Below, in pieces: positions 25,063-33,294 of a DNA stretch of 64,000 nucleotides; the first letter of the stretch is position 1, and every line of letters begins with the position of its first letter. The DNA comes from Amphritea atlantica (lineage in GTDB: Bacteria; Pseudomonadota; Gammaproteobacteria; Pseudomonadales; Balneatricaceae), in contig CP073344.1 of assembly GCA_024397875.1 (NCBI GenBank), forward strand, positions 2,409,001 through 2,473,000, read 5' to 3'. The translations under genes and the position numbers were made by a program. The notes under the pieces were generated by a model. That model was not told the origin of the DNA. It saw only the letters and a program-made list of their open reading frames with translations, and ran no database searches.

Positions 25063-25844
25063 CAGTACTCAACCTGTTTCGACGTCCTGCGAAAACAGAA
25101 CAACCCGACCTGTCGGAACTGCTTGATAGTCTGGGCGATGCCGTTTTAGTCTTCAACAGTCTTCTGGAAATCAAGTATGTGAACGCCTGTTGGAAAACCC
25201 TCACCGGATACAGTAGTAAAGAGGCAATCCATAGCAGCTTCAGTGACTATATCCATCCGGAAGATCTCAAAAACTGGATCGAAATCACGCAACAGATAAG
25301 CCACACTCAGGACAGTCAGTGTATCTGGTTCCGTTTAATCCGTAAGGATAGCGAAGTCCGCTGGTGTGAGATTCGTTTACAGCCATTGAAATCTGACCGC
25401 CCTTTCCCACTGACCGCCACGCTTTGTGACATCACCCCGCAAGTACGCAATGATGAAATCAGCAAAGCCAGCCATCGCAGCCTCTCCGGTTTAGTTAACC
25501 GCATACCGGGGATGCTCTACCGGGGCCGCAACGATACCCGCTGGACCATGGAGTATATCAGTGAGGGATGTCTTGATCTGACCGGCTACAGCCGTGATCA
25601 ACTGCTCAATCAGACGCAACTCTCTATCGGCGGGCTGATTCACCCCAACGATGCAGTAAGAGTCTGGGAAACAGTCCAACAGGCGCTGCAGCAACACCGC
25701 TGCTTTGAACTGTACTACCAGATACTCCATGCCGATGGACAATACCGTCAGGTGTATGAGAAAGGTCAGGGCATATACTCCTCAACGGGTGCAGTGCTGG
25801 GTATAGAAGGGATTATTCTTAATATCAGCCCCCCTTCAGAGTAA
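25059..25844 (+). CDS. Tandem PAS-domain protein without output domain
   Basis: A 261-residue protein of two PAS domains (about residues 20-130, LLDSLGDAVLVFNSLLEIKY with YIHPEDLKNW; and 150-260, YISEGCLDLTGYSRDQLL with IHPNDAVRVW). No kinase, GGDEF, EAL or HTH follows. It starts with GTG overlapping the stop of the response regulator gene (GTGA), with GGAGG upstream, so it is translationally coupled. It probably binds a signal or cofactor and acts on the kinase, much as NreA (a GAF protein) does for NreBC; this is an analogy. Confidence 0.8.
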   Translation: MTVLNLFRRPAKTEQPDLSELLDSLGDAVLVFNSLLEIKYVNACWKTLTGYSSKEAIHSSFSDYIHPEDLKNWIEITQQISHTQDSQCIWFRLIRKDSEVRWCEIRLQPLKSDRPFPLTATLCDITPQVRNDEISKASHRSLSGLVNRIPGMLYRGRNDTRWTMEYISEGCLDLTGYSRDQLLNQTQLSIGGLIHPNDAVRVWETVQQALQQHRCFELYYQILHADGQYRQVYEKGQGIYSSTGAVLGIEGIILNISPPSE

Positions 25845-25943
25845 TCCGGTTACCCCTTTTGACTTATCCACTCTGGGGAATTTATCACACCTCAATATCT
25901 GAATAACCTGATGAAAAGAACGTCAATAATCAGGAGATTTCAG

Positions 25944-27311
25944 ATGACCAAACGCGTAGCGATAATCGGTGCCGGCCCCAGTGGTCTGGCGCAACTTCGG
26001 GCCTTTCAATCAGCTCAGGAAAAAGGGGCTGAGATACCCGAACTGGTCTGTTTTGAAAAGCAGAGCGACTGGGGGGGCTTATGGAACTACAGCTGGCGTA
26101 CCGGTTTAGATGAGCATGGCGAACCGGTTCACGGCAGTATGTACCGCTATCTCTGGTCCAACGGACCGAAAGAGTGTCTCGAGTTTGCCGATTACAGTTT
26201 TGATGAACACTTCGGCAAACCAATCGCCTCCTACCCTCCCCGTGAAGTCCTCTGGGATTACATTAAAGGCCGGGTAGAGAAAGCCGGAGTTCGCGATTAT
26301 ATCCGCTTCAACACCCCGGTCCGCAATATCACCTTCGATGACACCACCAAGCTCTTTACCGTTACCGTACACGATCACAATACCGATACCGTCTACTCAG
26401 AAGAGTTTGACCATGTTGTCTGCGCATCCGGTCACTTTTCCACCCCCCGGGTACCGGAGTTTGAAGGCTTCAGCACCTTCGGCGGCCGCATTCTGCACGC
26501 CCATGACTTCCGTGATGCACTGGAATTCAAAGATAAAGATATTCTTCTGGTTGGCAGCAGCTACTCCGCTGAAGATATCGGTTCACAGTGTTATAAATAT
26601 GGTGCCCGCAGTCTGGTCAGTTGCTACCGCACGGCGCCAATGGGTTACAAGTGGCCGGAAAACTGGGAAGAAAAACCGCTGCTGCAACGGGTTGATACCG
26701 ATACCGCCTATTTTGCCGATGGCACCAGTCGCAAGATCGACGCCATTATTCTCTGTACCGGATATCTGCACCACTTCCCCTTCATTGATGAGTCTCTGCG
26801 CCTTAAAACCGATAACCGTCTGTGGGCGATGGATCTCTATAAAGGGGTCGTCTGGGAACATAACACCCAGATGTTCTATCTGGGCATGCAGGATCAGTGG
26901 TACACCTTCAACATGTTTGATGCCCAGGCCTGGTATGTTCGGGATGTCATCATGGGCACCATCACTCTGCCAGAAACCAAAGAGGAGATGGTTGCCAACA
27001 GCATGGAATGGCGCGAACGCGAGCTGACACTGGAAACCGCCGAAGAGATGTTCACGTTTCAGGGTGACTATATCCTTGAACTGATTGAGGCCACCGACTA
27101 CCCGACCTTCGATATCGAAGGTGTACGTCAGACATTCCTCGAATGGAAACATCACAAGAAGGAAAACATCATGACCTTCCGCGACTTCTCCTTCCGCTCC
27201 CTTATGACCGGCACCATGTCACCGCCGCATCACACCCCGTGGATCGATGCACTGGACGATTCTCTGGAAGCTTACCTGTCTGACGAAAGCGAAGTTAAAC
27301 AAGCCGTTTAA
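25944..27311 (+). CDS. tmm: Trimethylamine monooxygenase
   Basis: A 455-residue flavin-containing monooxygenase that oxidises trimethylamine to TMAO with NADPH and O2. The FAD motif [13 protein letters not shown] is at residues 6-18. The FMO signature [11 protein letters not shown] (FxGxxxHxxxF) is near residue 179, and the NADPH motif [13 protein letters not shown] near 202. Length and the N-terminal region [14 protein letters not shown] match bacterial Tmm of marine and methylotrophic bacteria. AGGAG lies 8 nt before the ATG at 25944; the longer 25911 start has none. It is downstream of the sensor genes and upstream of a cupin gene. Confidence 0.92.
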   Translation: MTKRVAIIGAGPSGLAQLRAFQSAQEKGAEIPELVCFEKQSDWGGLWNYSWRTGLDEHGEPVHGSMYRYLWSNGPKECLEFADYSFDEHFGKPIASYPPREVLWDYIKGRVEKAGVRDYIRFNTPVRNITFDDTTKLFTVTVHDHNTDTVYSEEFDHVVCASGHFSTPRVPEFEGFSTFGGRILHAHDFRDALEFKDKDILLVGSSYSAEDIGSQCYKYGARSLVSCYRTAPMGYKWPENWEEKPLLQRVDTDTAYFADGTSRKIDAIILCTGYLHHFPFIDESLRLKTDNRLWAMDLYKGVVWEHNTQMFYLGMQDQWYTFNMFDAQAWYVRDVIMGTITLPETKEEMVANSMEWRERELTLETAEEMFTFQGDYILELIEATDYPTFDIEGVRQTFLEWKHHKKENIMTFRDFSFRSLMTGTMSPPHHTPWIDALDDSLEAYLSDESEVKQAV

Positions 27312-27365
27312 ACCTTAATCAGGGCCGGTAGTTACCGGCCTGCGTCTTTTCAAACGGAGTTAAGC

Positions 27366-27716
27366 ATGAATCTGGTCACAAAAATTATCGATAAAACGGT
27401 CACCCCGATCACCGACGATCTGGATGGTTGGGAGAAGGTCGAAGGCAATCCCACCATGACCACCTGGATCGAATACACCAGCCCGGATGAGTCGATGATC
27501 ACCGGTTGCTGGTCTGCTACACCCGGCATCTATCGCGCCAGCTACGCCAGCTGGGAGTTCATCCATCTGATCGAAGGCGAAGTCATCATCACTCAGGATG
27601 GCCAGGATCCGGTCACCCTGCTGCCCGGCGATGCATTTATGGTCGATGCGGGATTTACCGGCACCTGGGAGATCATTCAACCGGTATTTAAACACTTTGC
27701 GATTAAATTAAAATAA
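27366..27716 (+). CDS. Cupin-domain protein in the tmm operon
   Basis: A 116-residue single-domain cupin of the DUF861/EutQ-like class: SWEFIHLIEGEVIITQDG and LLPGDAFMVDAGFTGTWEI. It lacks the full His-His-Glu-His set, so metal binding is uncertain. GGAG lies 5 nt before the ATG. It follows tmm by 54 bp and is followed by a terminator, so it is the last gene of the tmm unit. An accessory or ligand-binding role is plausible; nothing more specific is supported. Confidence 0.7.
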   Translation: MNLVTKIIDKTVTPITDDLDGWEKVEGNPTMTTWIEYTSPDESMITGCWSATPGIYRASYASWEFIHLIEGEVIITQDGQDPVTLLPGDAFMVDAGFTGTWEIIQPVFKHFAIKLK

Positions 27717-27737
27717 CATCTCTGTTGTCATTTTATT

Positions 27738-27764
27738 AAGCAGCTTTCAGGGCTGCTTTTTAAT
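27738..27764 (+). terminator. Terminator after the cupin gene
   Basis: AAGCAGC and GCTGCTT form a 7-bp stem with a 7-nt loop and a following T-run, 21 nt after the stop. Confidence 0.75.
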
Positions 27765-27978
27765 TTCTAACGCTTTTAAAATCAGATAATTACACGCCAG
27801 CCTCACTGTATTTTTGTTAACTAGTTTCTAACTGTCTCAGGTTTTGATTAAAAAACATTTGATCATTTTTTGATCTACCTTCAAATACTCCCCGTAACAA
27901 TCCCCAAATTCAACATCATCTGGTCGCTAAACCGTCCGACGATATGAATGAAGTCAACAAACTTTGGAGATGATCAAA

Positions 27979-28473
27979 ATGAAAAGTATAAAAAGTATTG
28001 TTTGCGCAGTGTTCCTGATCCCAGTAATCGCTTACGCCGGTGGCATGAAAGAGAAACCAACCATTGTCGGTATCGCCGCAGGTGATGATTCATTTTCAAC
28101 GCTGGTAACAGCACTTAAAGCGGCTGATCTGGTCTCTGTTCTGGATGGAGATGGTCCATTCACCGTCTTTGCCCCCACCAACGAAACCTTCAGTAAAATC
28201 CCTGCTGACACATTGGCAAACCTGCTGAAACCTGAAAACAAAGCCCAACTGCAAGCAGTGCTTACCTATCATGTTGTTTCCGGCAAGGTCGATGCTGCCA
28301 CTGCAATGACACTGTCTGAAGCAGCCACTGTTCAGGGCGAAAAGATCAACATCAGCATGAATGGAAAGAAGGTCATGATTAATGATGCAAGCGTTATTTT
28401 GGCAGACATCGATGCCCGAAACGGCGTCATTCATGTGATAGACACCGTAATCCTGCCACCCTCAGTTCTATAA
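27979..28473 (+). CDS. Secreted fasciclin (FAS1) domain protein
   Basis: A 164-residue exported protein. The signal peptide is MKSIKSIVCAVFLIPVIAYAG. One FAS1 domain follows, with the two conserved boxes GPFTVFAPTNETFSKIP (H1) and NGVIHVIDTVILP (H2) and the central LTYHVVSGK. FAS1 proteins are periplasmic or cell-surface adhesion or ligand-binding proteins. The ATG at 27979 has GGAG 9 nt upstream; a TTG 15 nt before is in frame but unlikely. It is a single gene with its own terminator, and no functional link to its neighbours is evident. Confidence 0.85.
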   Translation: MKSIKSIVCAVFLIPVIAYAGGMKEKPTIVGIAAGDDSFSTLVTALKAADLVSVLDGDGPFTVFAPTNETFSKIPADTLANLLKPENKAQLQAVLTYHVVSGKVDAATAMTLSEAATVQGEKINISMNGKKVMINDASVILADIDARNGVIHVIDTVILPPSVL

Positions 28474-28783
28474 CTGACAATCGATGATTATCGAAAATAA
28501 GAAGAGCCCACATGGGCTCTTCTTATTATCTGATTTTAACTCACTGTTAAAAGTACCATCGCTACTAAGACAGATTGCACAGCGAACTATCCGTTTTCTG
28601 CAATGGCCGGTGATAGTTGTTTCTCTGCACTATAACAACTCCACTATATAGAACCGTATCAGATAATATCCTCTGCATCTGAAGCACTGATCTTTGTGAC
28701 ACCACTTATCCAGAAACAATGATTGAATAGCATTAGCTAATAAATTCACACTGATGCTTTTTCAATCAGGAGGCTCTTTGCTA
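28474..28783. other. 310-bp spacer between fas1 and dmmD
   Basis: It holds the fas1 terminator (28496-28527). No ORF or other clear structure is seen in the remainder. Confidence 0.6.
28496..28527 (+). terminator. Terminator of the FAS1 gene
   Basis: AATAAGAAGAGCCC-ACAT-GGGCTCTTCTTATT is a 14-bp perfect stem with a 4-nt loop, 22 nt after the stop; the stem flanks are A/T-rich on both strands. Confidence 0.85.
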
Positions 28784-29914
28784 TCACCCTTTAGCGGTGC
28801 GCTTTTTCTTTTCCGGATCATCAAAAGGCAGTGAATGAGCAATCGCCGCGACATTAAGACTCCCTTTCACCTCAAGCGGAGTACCCTGTACAGCATAGTC
28901 TGTATCAAAGCGCACCAGTGCCATCGACTTTTCAGTTAATCGAGAATACATTGCACAGGTAATCACACCCACCTGTTTACCGTCAGCCCATACAGTGTCC
29001 CCCTCCTGAGCGGCCTGATGACCTTCCAGTAAAGCGCCAAAAATCTTGAACCGTTGCTGATCTTTGAGCCGGAAATGCTCTGTTGCACCCCGAAATTCGG
29101 TCTTATCTTTCGACACGGTAAAGTCCAGACCCAGCTCCCATAAGGTATCGCCAGCGGCTTCATCGGCAAAAGGATACATCTCGGAATTATCGTACGGATA
29201 AAACAACAGATAACTCTCAACGCGAAGCATATCCAGCGCGGTAAAGGCACAGGGAATAATGCCGTAATCGCCACCCAGCTCCAGAATGCGGTCCCAGATC
29301 TCGACAACATCGGCAGCCTTGCAAAAGATCTCATAGCCTCTTTCACCGGTATAACCGGTGCGTGAAATCATCACCGGCCGCTCAAACAAACGGGTCTGCA
29401 TATGGTGAAAATATGGCAGATCGCGAATACCCGGAACGTACTCAGAAAGAAATTCGACGGCGTTAGGTCCCTGTAAAGAGATATCATGCAGATCGTCATC
29501 AAAAAGCACAGAAACCTGACGTCCCTGAGACGAACGAACCAGCATTTCATAACCATTACCCGCGCCGAATACCACCATAAAAGCATTGGGTCCGGTTCTG
29601 TAGATCACACAATCATCTACAAACTTGCCTGACTCATTCAGAATCGTGGCATACACTGACTTTCCAGGATACAGCTTTGAGATATCACGGGTGCAGGCAT
29701 ACTCGAGTAAGCTTTCAGCATGAGGGCCTACGAAATGTACTTTTTTTAAGCCTGATACATCCATCAGACCGGCTTGAGTACGAATCGCCTCATGAGCAAG
29801 CGACAGGTCACTATCGTAGCTCCAGGGAGTCCCCATACCGTTCCAGTCTTCCAACTTTGAACCTAATGCGCGATGCCTCTCTGCCAATGCAGAATAACGC
29901 CATGAAGTTGCCAT
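28784..29914 (-). CDS. dmmD: GcvT-like aminomethyltransferase, DmmD type
   Basis: A 376-residue tetrahydrofolate-dependent aminomethyltransferase-family protein: LMDVSGLKKVHFVGPHAESL at the N-terminus, the SRTGYTGERGYEIF motif and a C-terminal GcvT_C barrel (GVITCAMYSRLTEKS). It is like the GcvT-like DmmD gene that accompanies DMA monooxygenase in marine bacteria, and may transfer the C1 unit released from DMA to THF. AGGAGC lies 5 nt before the ATG. It is downstream of dmmABC and gdx on the same strand, but after a 295-bp gap, so it may have its own promoter. Confidence 0.75.
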   Translation of the reverse strand: MATSWRYSALAERHRALGSKLEDWNGMGTPWSYDSDLSLAHEAIRTQAGLMDVSGLKKVHFVGPHAESLLEYACTRDISKLYPGKSVYATILNESGKFVDDCVIYRTGPNAFMVVFGAGNGYEMLVRSSQGRQVSVLFDDDLHDISLQGPNAVEFLSEYVPGIRDLPYFHHMQTRLFERPVMISRTGYTGERGYEIFCKAADVVEIWDRILELGGDYGIIPCAFTALDMLRVESYLLFYPYDNSEMYPFADEAAGDTLWELGLDFTVSKDKTEFRGATEHFRLKDQQRFKIFGALLEGHQAAQEGDTVWADGKQVGVITCAMYSRLTEKSMALVRFDTDYAVQGTPLEVKGSLNVAAIAHSLPFDDPEKKKRTAKG

Positions 29915-29952
29915 ATTAAGCTCCTGTTATCTATTTATAAAAACAACTACTA

Positions 29953-29968
29953 GGAAATTATATTTTCC
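29953..29968. promoter_or_regulatory. Near-palindrome upstream of dmmD
   Basis: GGAAATTATATTTTCC is an almost perfect 16-bp palindrome, 39 bp upstream of the dmmD ATG. It is a possible operator or -10 region; weak evidence. Confidence 0.3.
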
Positions 29969-30209
29969 AGAATGAAAAAAAATGTTGTGTCACACGCCCT
30001 GTTTTTTTAAACCATCGTTGCCGCTGGTCGAGATAAACTGACAGACTCAGCTGGCAACAAAATAATGATCTGATGAATGTCTCAATTGAGGATAAATACA
30101 GCCTCAGTGGCTTTGCGTTGCAGAAAGAACCGGCGTCCTTGATTCAGTTCAGTACAACTGAAAATCAGCGCAATCGCCCCATCGTGAGCCCCACGATCGT
30201 AAGTCCCCC

Positions 30210-30524
30210 TCAGGCAAACACTTTGAGGCCAATGCCACCCGCGATAATCATCAAGATACAGCTGATCCTTATCAGACTGCCCGATTCATCGAGAAACATT
30301 ATGCCGTAGGTCGCCAACATGGCTGCACCGATACCGCTCCAGACCGCATAGGCGGTGCCTACCGGAATAGTGCGCATCGCCAGAGACAACAACCCCAGAC
30401 TGATCACGATCAGAGTAATACTGATCACCGAGGGCCATAAGCGGGTAAAACCATCGCTATACTTCAACCCAAGCGCCCAAAGACACTCCAATACACCTGC
30501 GATGCAGAGATAAAGCCAACCCAT
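30210..30524 (-). CDS. gdx: Gdx/SugE-type small multidrug resistance transporter
   Basis: A 104-residue four-helix SMR protein with the Gdx (guanidinium exporter) signature ECLWALGLKYSDGFTRLWPS and PVGTAYAVWSGIGAA. The N-terminal Glu13 would be the proton/substrate-coupling residue. Gdx proteins exchange guanidinium or small alkyl-guanidinium ions for protons and work as antiparallel dimers from one gene. G-rich GGGGGG lies before the ATG. It follows dmmC by 78 bp. No guanidine riboswitch was recognised upstream, so regulation may follow the dmm operon and the physiological substrate here is open. Confidence 0.88.
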   Translation of the reverse strand: MGWLYLCIAGVLECLWALGLKYSDGFTRLWPSVISITLIVISLGLLSLAMRTIPVGTAYAVWSGIGAAMLATYGIMFLDESGSLIRISCILMIIAGGIGLKVFA

Positions 30525-30602
30525 TGTGCATCCCCCCTATATTCACAGGCCGTGTTGAAAATACGCCGGACGGCACCCTGTGCAGCCTGACGCCGGAACA
30601 GG

Positions 30603-31622
30603 TCAGTTCAGCGGATCAAACTGTGACAGGTAATCCACCACCGTACCGTGAAAACGGGTTAAACCTTTATAATTGATCAGGGGTTCGGGCAGGGTTTTCA
30701 TCGCCCGGTGCATCCGTACCGCCCACTCTTTGTTAGTCACCAGGTCTTCCAGGCTCAGCAGATAGGTGCGAATGCTGAACATCATCGCATTACTACGCGG
30801 CATCCGGTCCAGCACCTGCACTTCGACCCGCAGATAAACCTTTTCACCGACGTTTTCAGGCGTAACAGAAGCGCGTTCGTGGCCCCACTCATGATATTTC
30901 TCCGGCGAGGTATCCATCCGTGCATTCACGGTCAGGGTCCAGTTAAGGCGGCGCACCGGTTTACCCACCGGAATCGCGATCAGATATTTCAACGCCCGCT
31001 CAAAGATACCTTCGCTGTGGGCCATCGGTACCGGACCATGCCACTCTTTGAAACTCATACCGGCATCAAAAGCCAGTGACCAGTCTGCCGGGCAGGTAAT
31101 AATGCCGGCATCCAGAAAGAGGTCGCCTTCGCGCTGATCCAGCAACGCAAAATCACCCTGCACCTGCCGGCCGATATAGTCCAGTGGCGGCATCGGCAGT
31201 GAACTGCTGTCGCCAAAGGTAAACTGATCCTTAATATTCAATAGTTTATTCTCCCAGCTCCACAGATCACCCTCACGAGTGAGGCTGAAGTAGTCCGGGT
31301 AATCTGCTGACAGAGAGAGCATGATCCGTTCAACCATATCCCAGCAGGCCAGATCCATATGAGGCATCGCCAGACAACGCTGCGGCATATCATTTAATAC
31401 CTTCTGCCGCTCAGCCATCTCTGACAGATAGTGCTCATCGATATCGAGAAACTTTTCAAAGGCCGAGCCCTCCCCACCTTTCGGCAGATGAGGCTCCATA
31501 TTGACCGAATAACGATATTCATCCTCGGCGAATGGGAAAGGAAAACGCTCAATCGCTTCAGCACTGTTGCTATAGGTAAAATCGTCTCGAAAACTCTGTA
31601 TATCTTTCGGTGCTACACGCAT
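30603..31622 (-). CDS. dmmC: Dimethylamine monooxygenase subunit, DUF3445 haem-dependent N-demethylase family
   Basis: A 339-residue member of the DUF3445 family, known as haem-dependent oxidative N-demethylase. Visible features are FPFAEDEYRYSVNMEPHLP, the MPHMDLACWDMVERIMLSL helix and the C-terminal HERASVTPENVGEKVYLRVE with RMPRSNAMMFSIRTYLLSLE. It is the presumed catalytic oxygenase unit that converts DMA to methylamine and formaldehyde with electrons from the adjacent reductase. AGGAG lies about 9 nt before the ATG, 12 bp after the reductase stop. The subunit letter follows gene order in the published dmmABC set and is my assignment. Confidence 0.82.
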   Translation of the reverse strand: MRVAPKDIQSFRDDFTYSNSAEAIERFPFPFAEDEYRYSVNMEPHLPKGGEGSAFEKFLDIDEHYLSEMAERQKVLNDMPQRCLAMPHMDLACWDMVERIMLSLSADYPDYFSLTREGDLWSWENKLLNIKDQFTFGDSSSLPMPPLDYIGRQVQGDFALLDQREGDLFLDAGIITCPADWSLAFDAGMSFKEWHGPVPMAHSEGIFERALKYLIAIPVGKPVRRLNWTLTVNARMDTSPEKYHEWGHERASVTPENVGEKVYLRVEVQVLDRMPRSNAMMFSIRTYLLSLEDLVTNKEWAVRMHRAMKTLPEPLINYKGLTRFHGTVVDYLSQFDPLN

Positions 31623-31634
31623 TGTTCTGCTCTC

Positions 31635-32603
31635 CTAAATATCTAAAACCAGCCGATCACCTGCAGCCCTTGATACGCAGGGCATCATCACCTGACCCGA
31701 TTGTTTTTCACGGTCACTGAGATAGCTGTCACGGTGTTCTACTTCCCCCTCTGCTACATCGCAGACACACTGACCACAGACACCCGCACGGCACAGGTTA
31801 GGGACGTTAATATCAGCACTTTCCAGGGTTTCCAGCAGACTGCTGTCGGCCGCTACGGCCAGTTCTGCGCCGCTGCGACTGAGTTCAACGACAAAAGGCA
31901 GGCCCGGTTTGGCACCGGCAAACTCCTCCCAGTGAATCGCACTGGCAGGAACCCCCATCCCATCAGCGGTTGCCCGCACCGCGTCTATCAGGGCCTCAGG
32001 GCCGCAAATGTAGAAGTGTGTCCCCAATGGCTGACCCGACATCACCGCAGCGATATCACAGCGATTACCCAGGTCAGCGTCGTAACAACTGCACCCCGAT
32101 CCCAGGTTTTCTTGCAGCTCAGCACTGTAAGCCCCGGTCTGTTTGCTGCGATACATATAATGAAGCTCAAACTCAGCCTGACGTTGCTGCAGTTCTGGCA
32201 GATAGGACAGGAACGGCGTAATACCCACTCCGCCCGCAAACAACACATGTTTCTTGGCCATCCACTCGGGGGCAAACAGGTTCGCCGGAGGCGAGATCTT
32301 TAGCTGTGTACCGACCTCAACCTGTTGATGCATATAGACAGAGCCACCCCGGGAATCGTCCTGCAGGCGTACCGCTATCCGATACTGACGGCTATCCAGC
32401 GGATCGCTCATCAGAGAGTAGGCATTACGATAGCTGTGCTTATCAGTGCCGGAACCTGTACTGACCATCTCTACGACGATGTGAGCCCCTGGCGAAAATG
32501 GCGTCAACAGGCCATCCTGCGGTTCGAGCGTAAACTCTTTAATCAGCGGTGCGACCTGCTTGATCGCGGTCACCCTGACGGGAATCTGATCGATATTACT
32601 CAT
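31635..32603 (-). CDS. dmmB: Dimethylamine monooxygenase reductase subunit
   Basis: A 322-residue phthalate-dioxygenase-reductase-type protein. It has an N-terminal flavin domain (NAYSLMSDPLDSRQYRIAV), an NAD domain (KKHVLFAGGVGITPFLSYL, HFYICGPEALIDAV) and a C-terminal plant-type 2Fe-2S domain with NLCRAGVCGQCVC and a final Cys in MMPCVSRA. It moves electrons from NAD(P)H to the oxygenase. Its ATG shares one base with the stop of the preceding gene (TGATG), indicating translational coupling. It resembles vanillate demethylase reductase; context decides for DMA. Confidence 0.87.
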   Translation of the reverse strand: MSNIDQIPVRVTAIKQVAPLIKEFTLEPQDGLLTPFSPGAHIVVEMVSTGSGTDKHSYRNAYSLMSDPLDSRQYRIAVRLQDDSRGGSVYMHQQVEVGTQLKISPPANLFAPEWMAKKHVLFAGGVGITPFLSYLPELQQRQAEFELHYMYRSKQTGAYSAELQENLGSGCSCYDADLGNRCDIAAVMSGQPLGTHFYICGPEALIDAVRATADGMGVPASAIHWEEFAGAKPGLPFVVELSRSGAELAVAADSSLLETLESADINVPNLCRAGVCGQCVCDVAEGEVEHRDSYLSDREKQSGQVMMPCVSRAAGDRLVLDI

Positions 32604-33124
32604 CAGCTAACCTCCCTTCTTTCAGGCATATCGGCACTGTCCTCGGCATTCGCCTGATAGCCAAAATAGGCACTGTGAAGCCGGGCAAAATGGTCCGTCA
32701 CTTCAAGGCTGAGACCGCATCCGGCACAGATGAACGGTGAGTAGGTCACCCCTTCGGTTATCTGATGACAATGACAGCAGAACAGATGACGTTCACGGGT
32801 TACAGGCGTCAGCATGCGAATCTGATCGGGACGCAGGCCAGCTTGTCGGGCCTGACTGGCCACCCGCCATATAAAGGGCTCGGTTCCCGCCAGATAGAGT
32901 GTGCCCACCAAAGGAAAACTCGCCAGCGATTTAAGCAACTCAGGATCACTGGCATCGGGATATACAGCGACTGCTTTATCCTTACTACAATGATCATAAA
33001 GTGACTGCATCGCAGGCGTGACGCTCTGTTCTGCTATAAACAGGTGAAAACTGGATTTAGGATTCAGCTCTACCGGCTGATAGGCCGGTTTACTGACAAC
33101 CCCGTTAAACTGCTCTGTCTGCAT
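32603..33124 (-). CDS. dmmA: DmmA-family subunit of dimethylamine monooxygenase
   Basis: A 173-residue protein with a central Rossmann-like region (VGTLYLAGTEPFIWRVASQA) and a C-terminal metal-binding knuckle, HLFCCHCHQITEG with FICAGCGLSLEV. It then has FARLHSAYFGYQANAE, typical of DmmA-family proteins. First gene of the dmmABC operon; the next start overlaps its stop. Its exact job (electron transfer or assembly) is not evident from sequence. A sigma-54-like element begins 40 bp upstream of its ATG, with the glnK-shared 17-bp motif alongside. Confidence 0.8.
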   Translation of the reverse strand: MQTEQFNGVVSKPAYQPVELNPKSSFHLFIAEQSVTPAMQSLYDHCSKDKAVAVYPDASDPELLKSLASFPLVGTLYLAGTEPFIWRVASQARQAGLRPDQIRMLTPVTRERHLFCCHCHQITEGVTYSPFICAGCGLSLEVTDHFARLHSAYFGYQANAEDSADMPERREVS

Positions 33125-33163
33125 CTGAGCCCTCCTGCATAAGGTCCGGTTAGCATCATGATG

Positions 33164-33190
33164 TGCAAATAAAATTCCTGTTAAGAATAT
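33164..33190 (-). promoter_or_regulatory. Sigma-54-like promoter of dmmABC overlapping the glnK-shared motif
   Basis: The minus strand reads AGGAATTTTATTTGCA (33164-33179): GG and GC are exactly 10 nt apart and TTTGCA is a perfect -12, but the -24 is weak. Overlapping it, 33174-33190 reads ATTCCTGTTAAGAATAT, identical to the element upstream of glnK. Confidence 0.5.
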
Positions 33191-33253
33191 TATGAGAGGC
33201 AGACAGAACCCTCAATTGTCACGAAGAGGTACTCTAAAGGAGGTAATCCCAGC

Positions 33254-33277
33254 ACCGGAAGCAACAACGCTTCCGGT
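33254..33277 (-). terminator. Hairpin after arsJ
   Basis: ACCGGAAGC-AACAAC-GCTTCCGGT is a 9-bp perfect stem 17 nt beyond the arsJ stop, without a T-run. It is probably an mRNA 3' end. Confidence 0.5.
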
Positions 33278-33294
33278 CTGGTCTTATAAGAAGG

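Noticed and set aside
29915..30209. Small ORF or RNA between gdx and dmmD
   Set aside because: Only a 78-codon antisense ORF without coding signs and one near-palindrome were seen.
30525..30602. Possible guanidine riboswitch upstream of gdx
   Set aside because: No paired ACGR-loop hairpins or ykkC core could be recognised in the 78-bp spacer; only small hairpins such as GCC-GTCC-GGC.
33233..33253. Sequence whose minus strand resembles the 3' end of 16S rRNA (GCTGGGATTACCTCCTTT)
   Set aside because: Only about 17 bases with one insertion and one mismatch, no adjoining rRNA sequence and no ORF after it; treated as chance.
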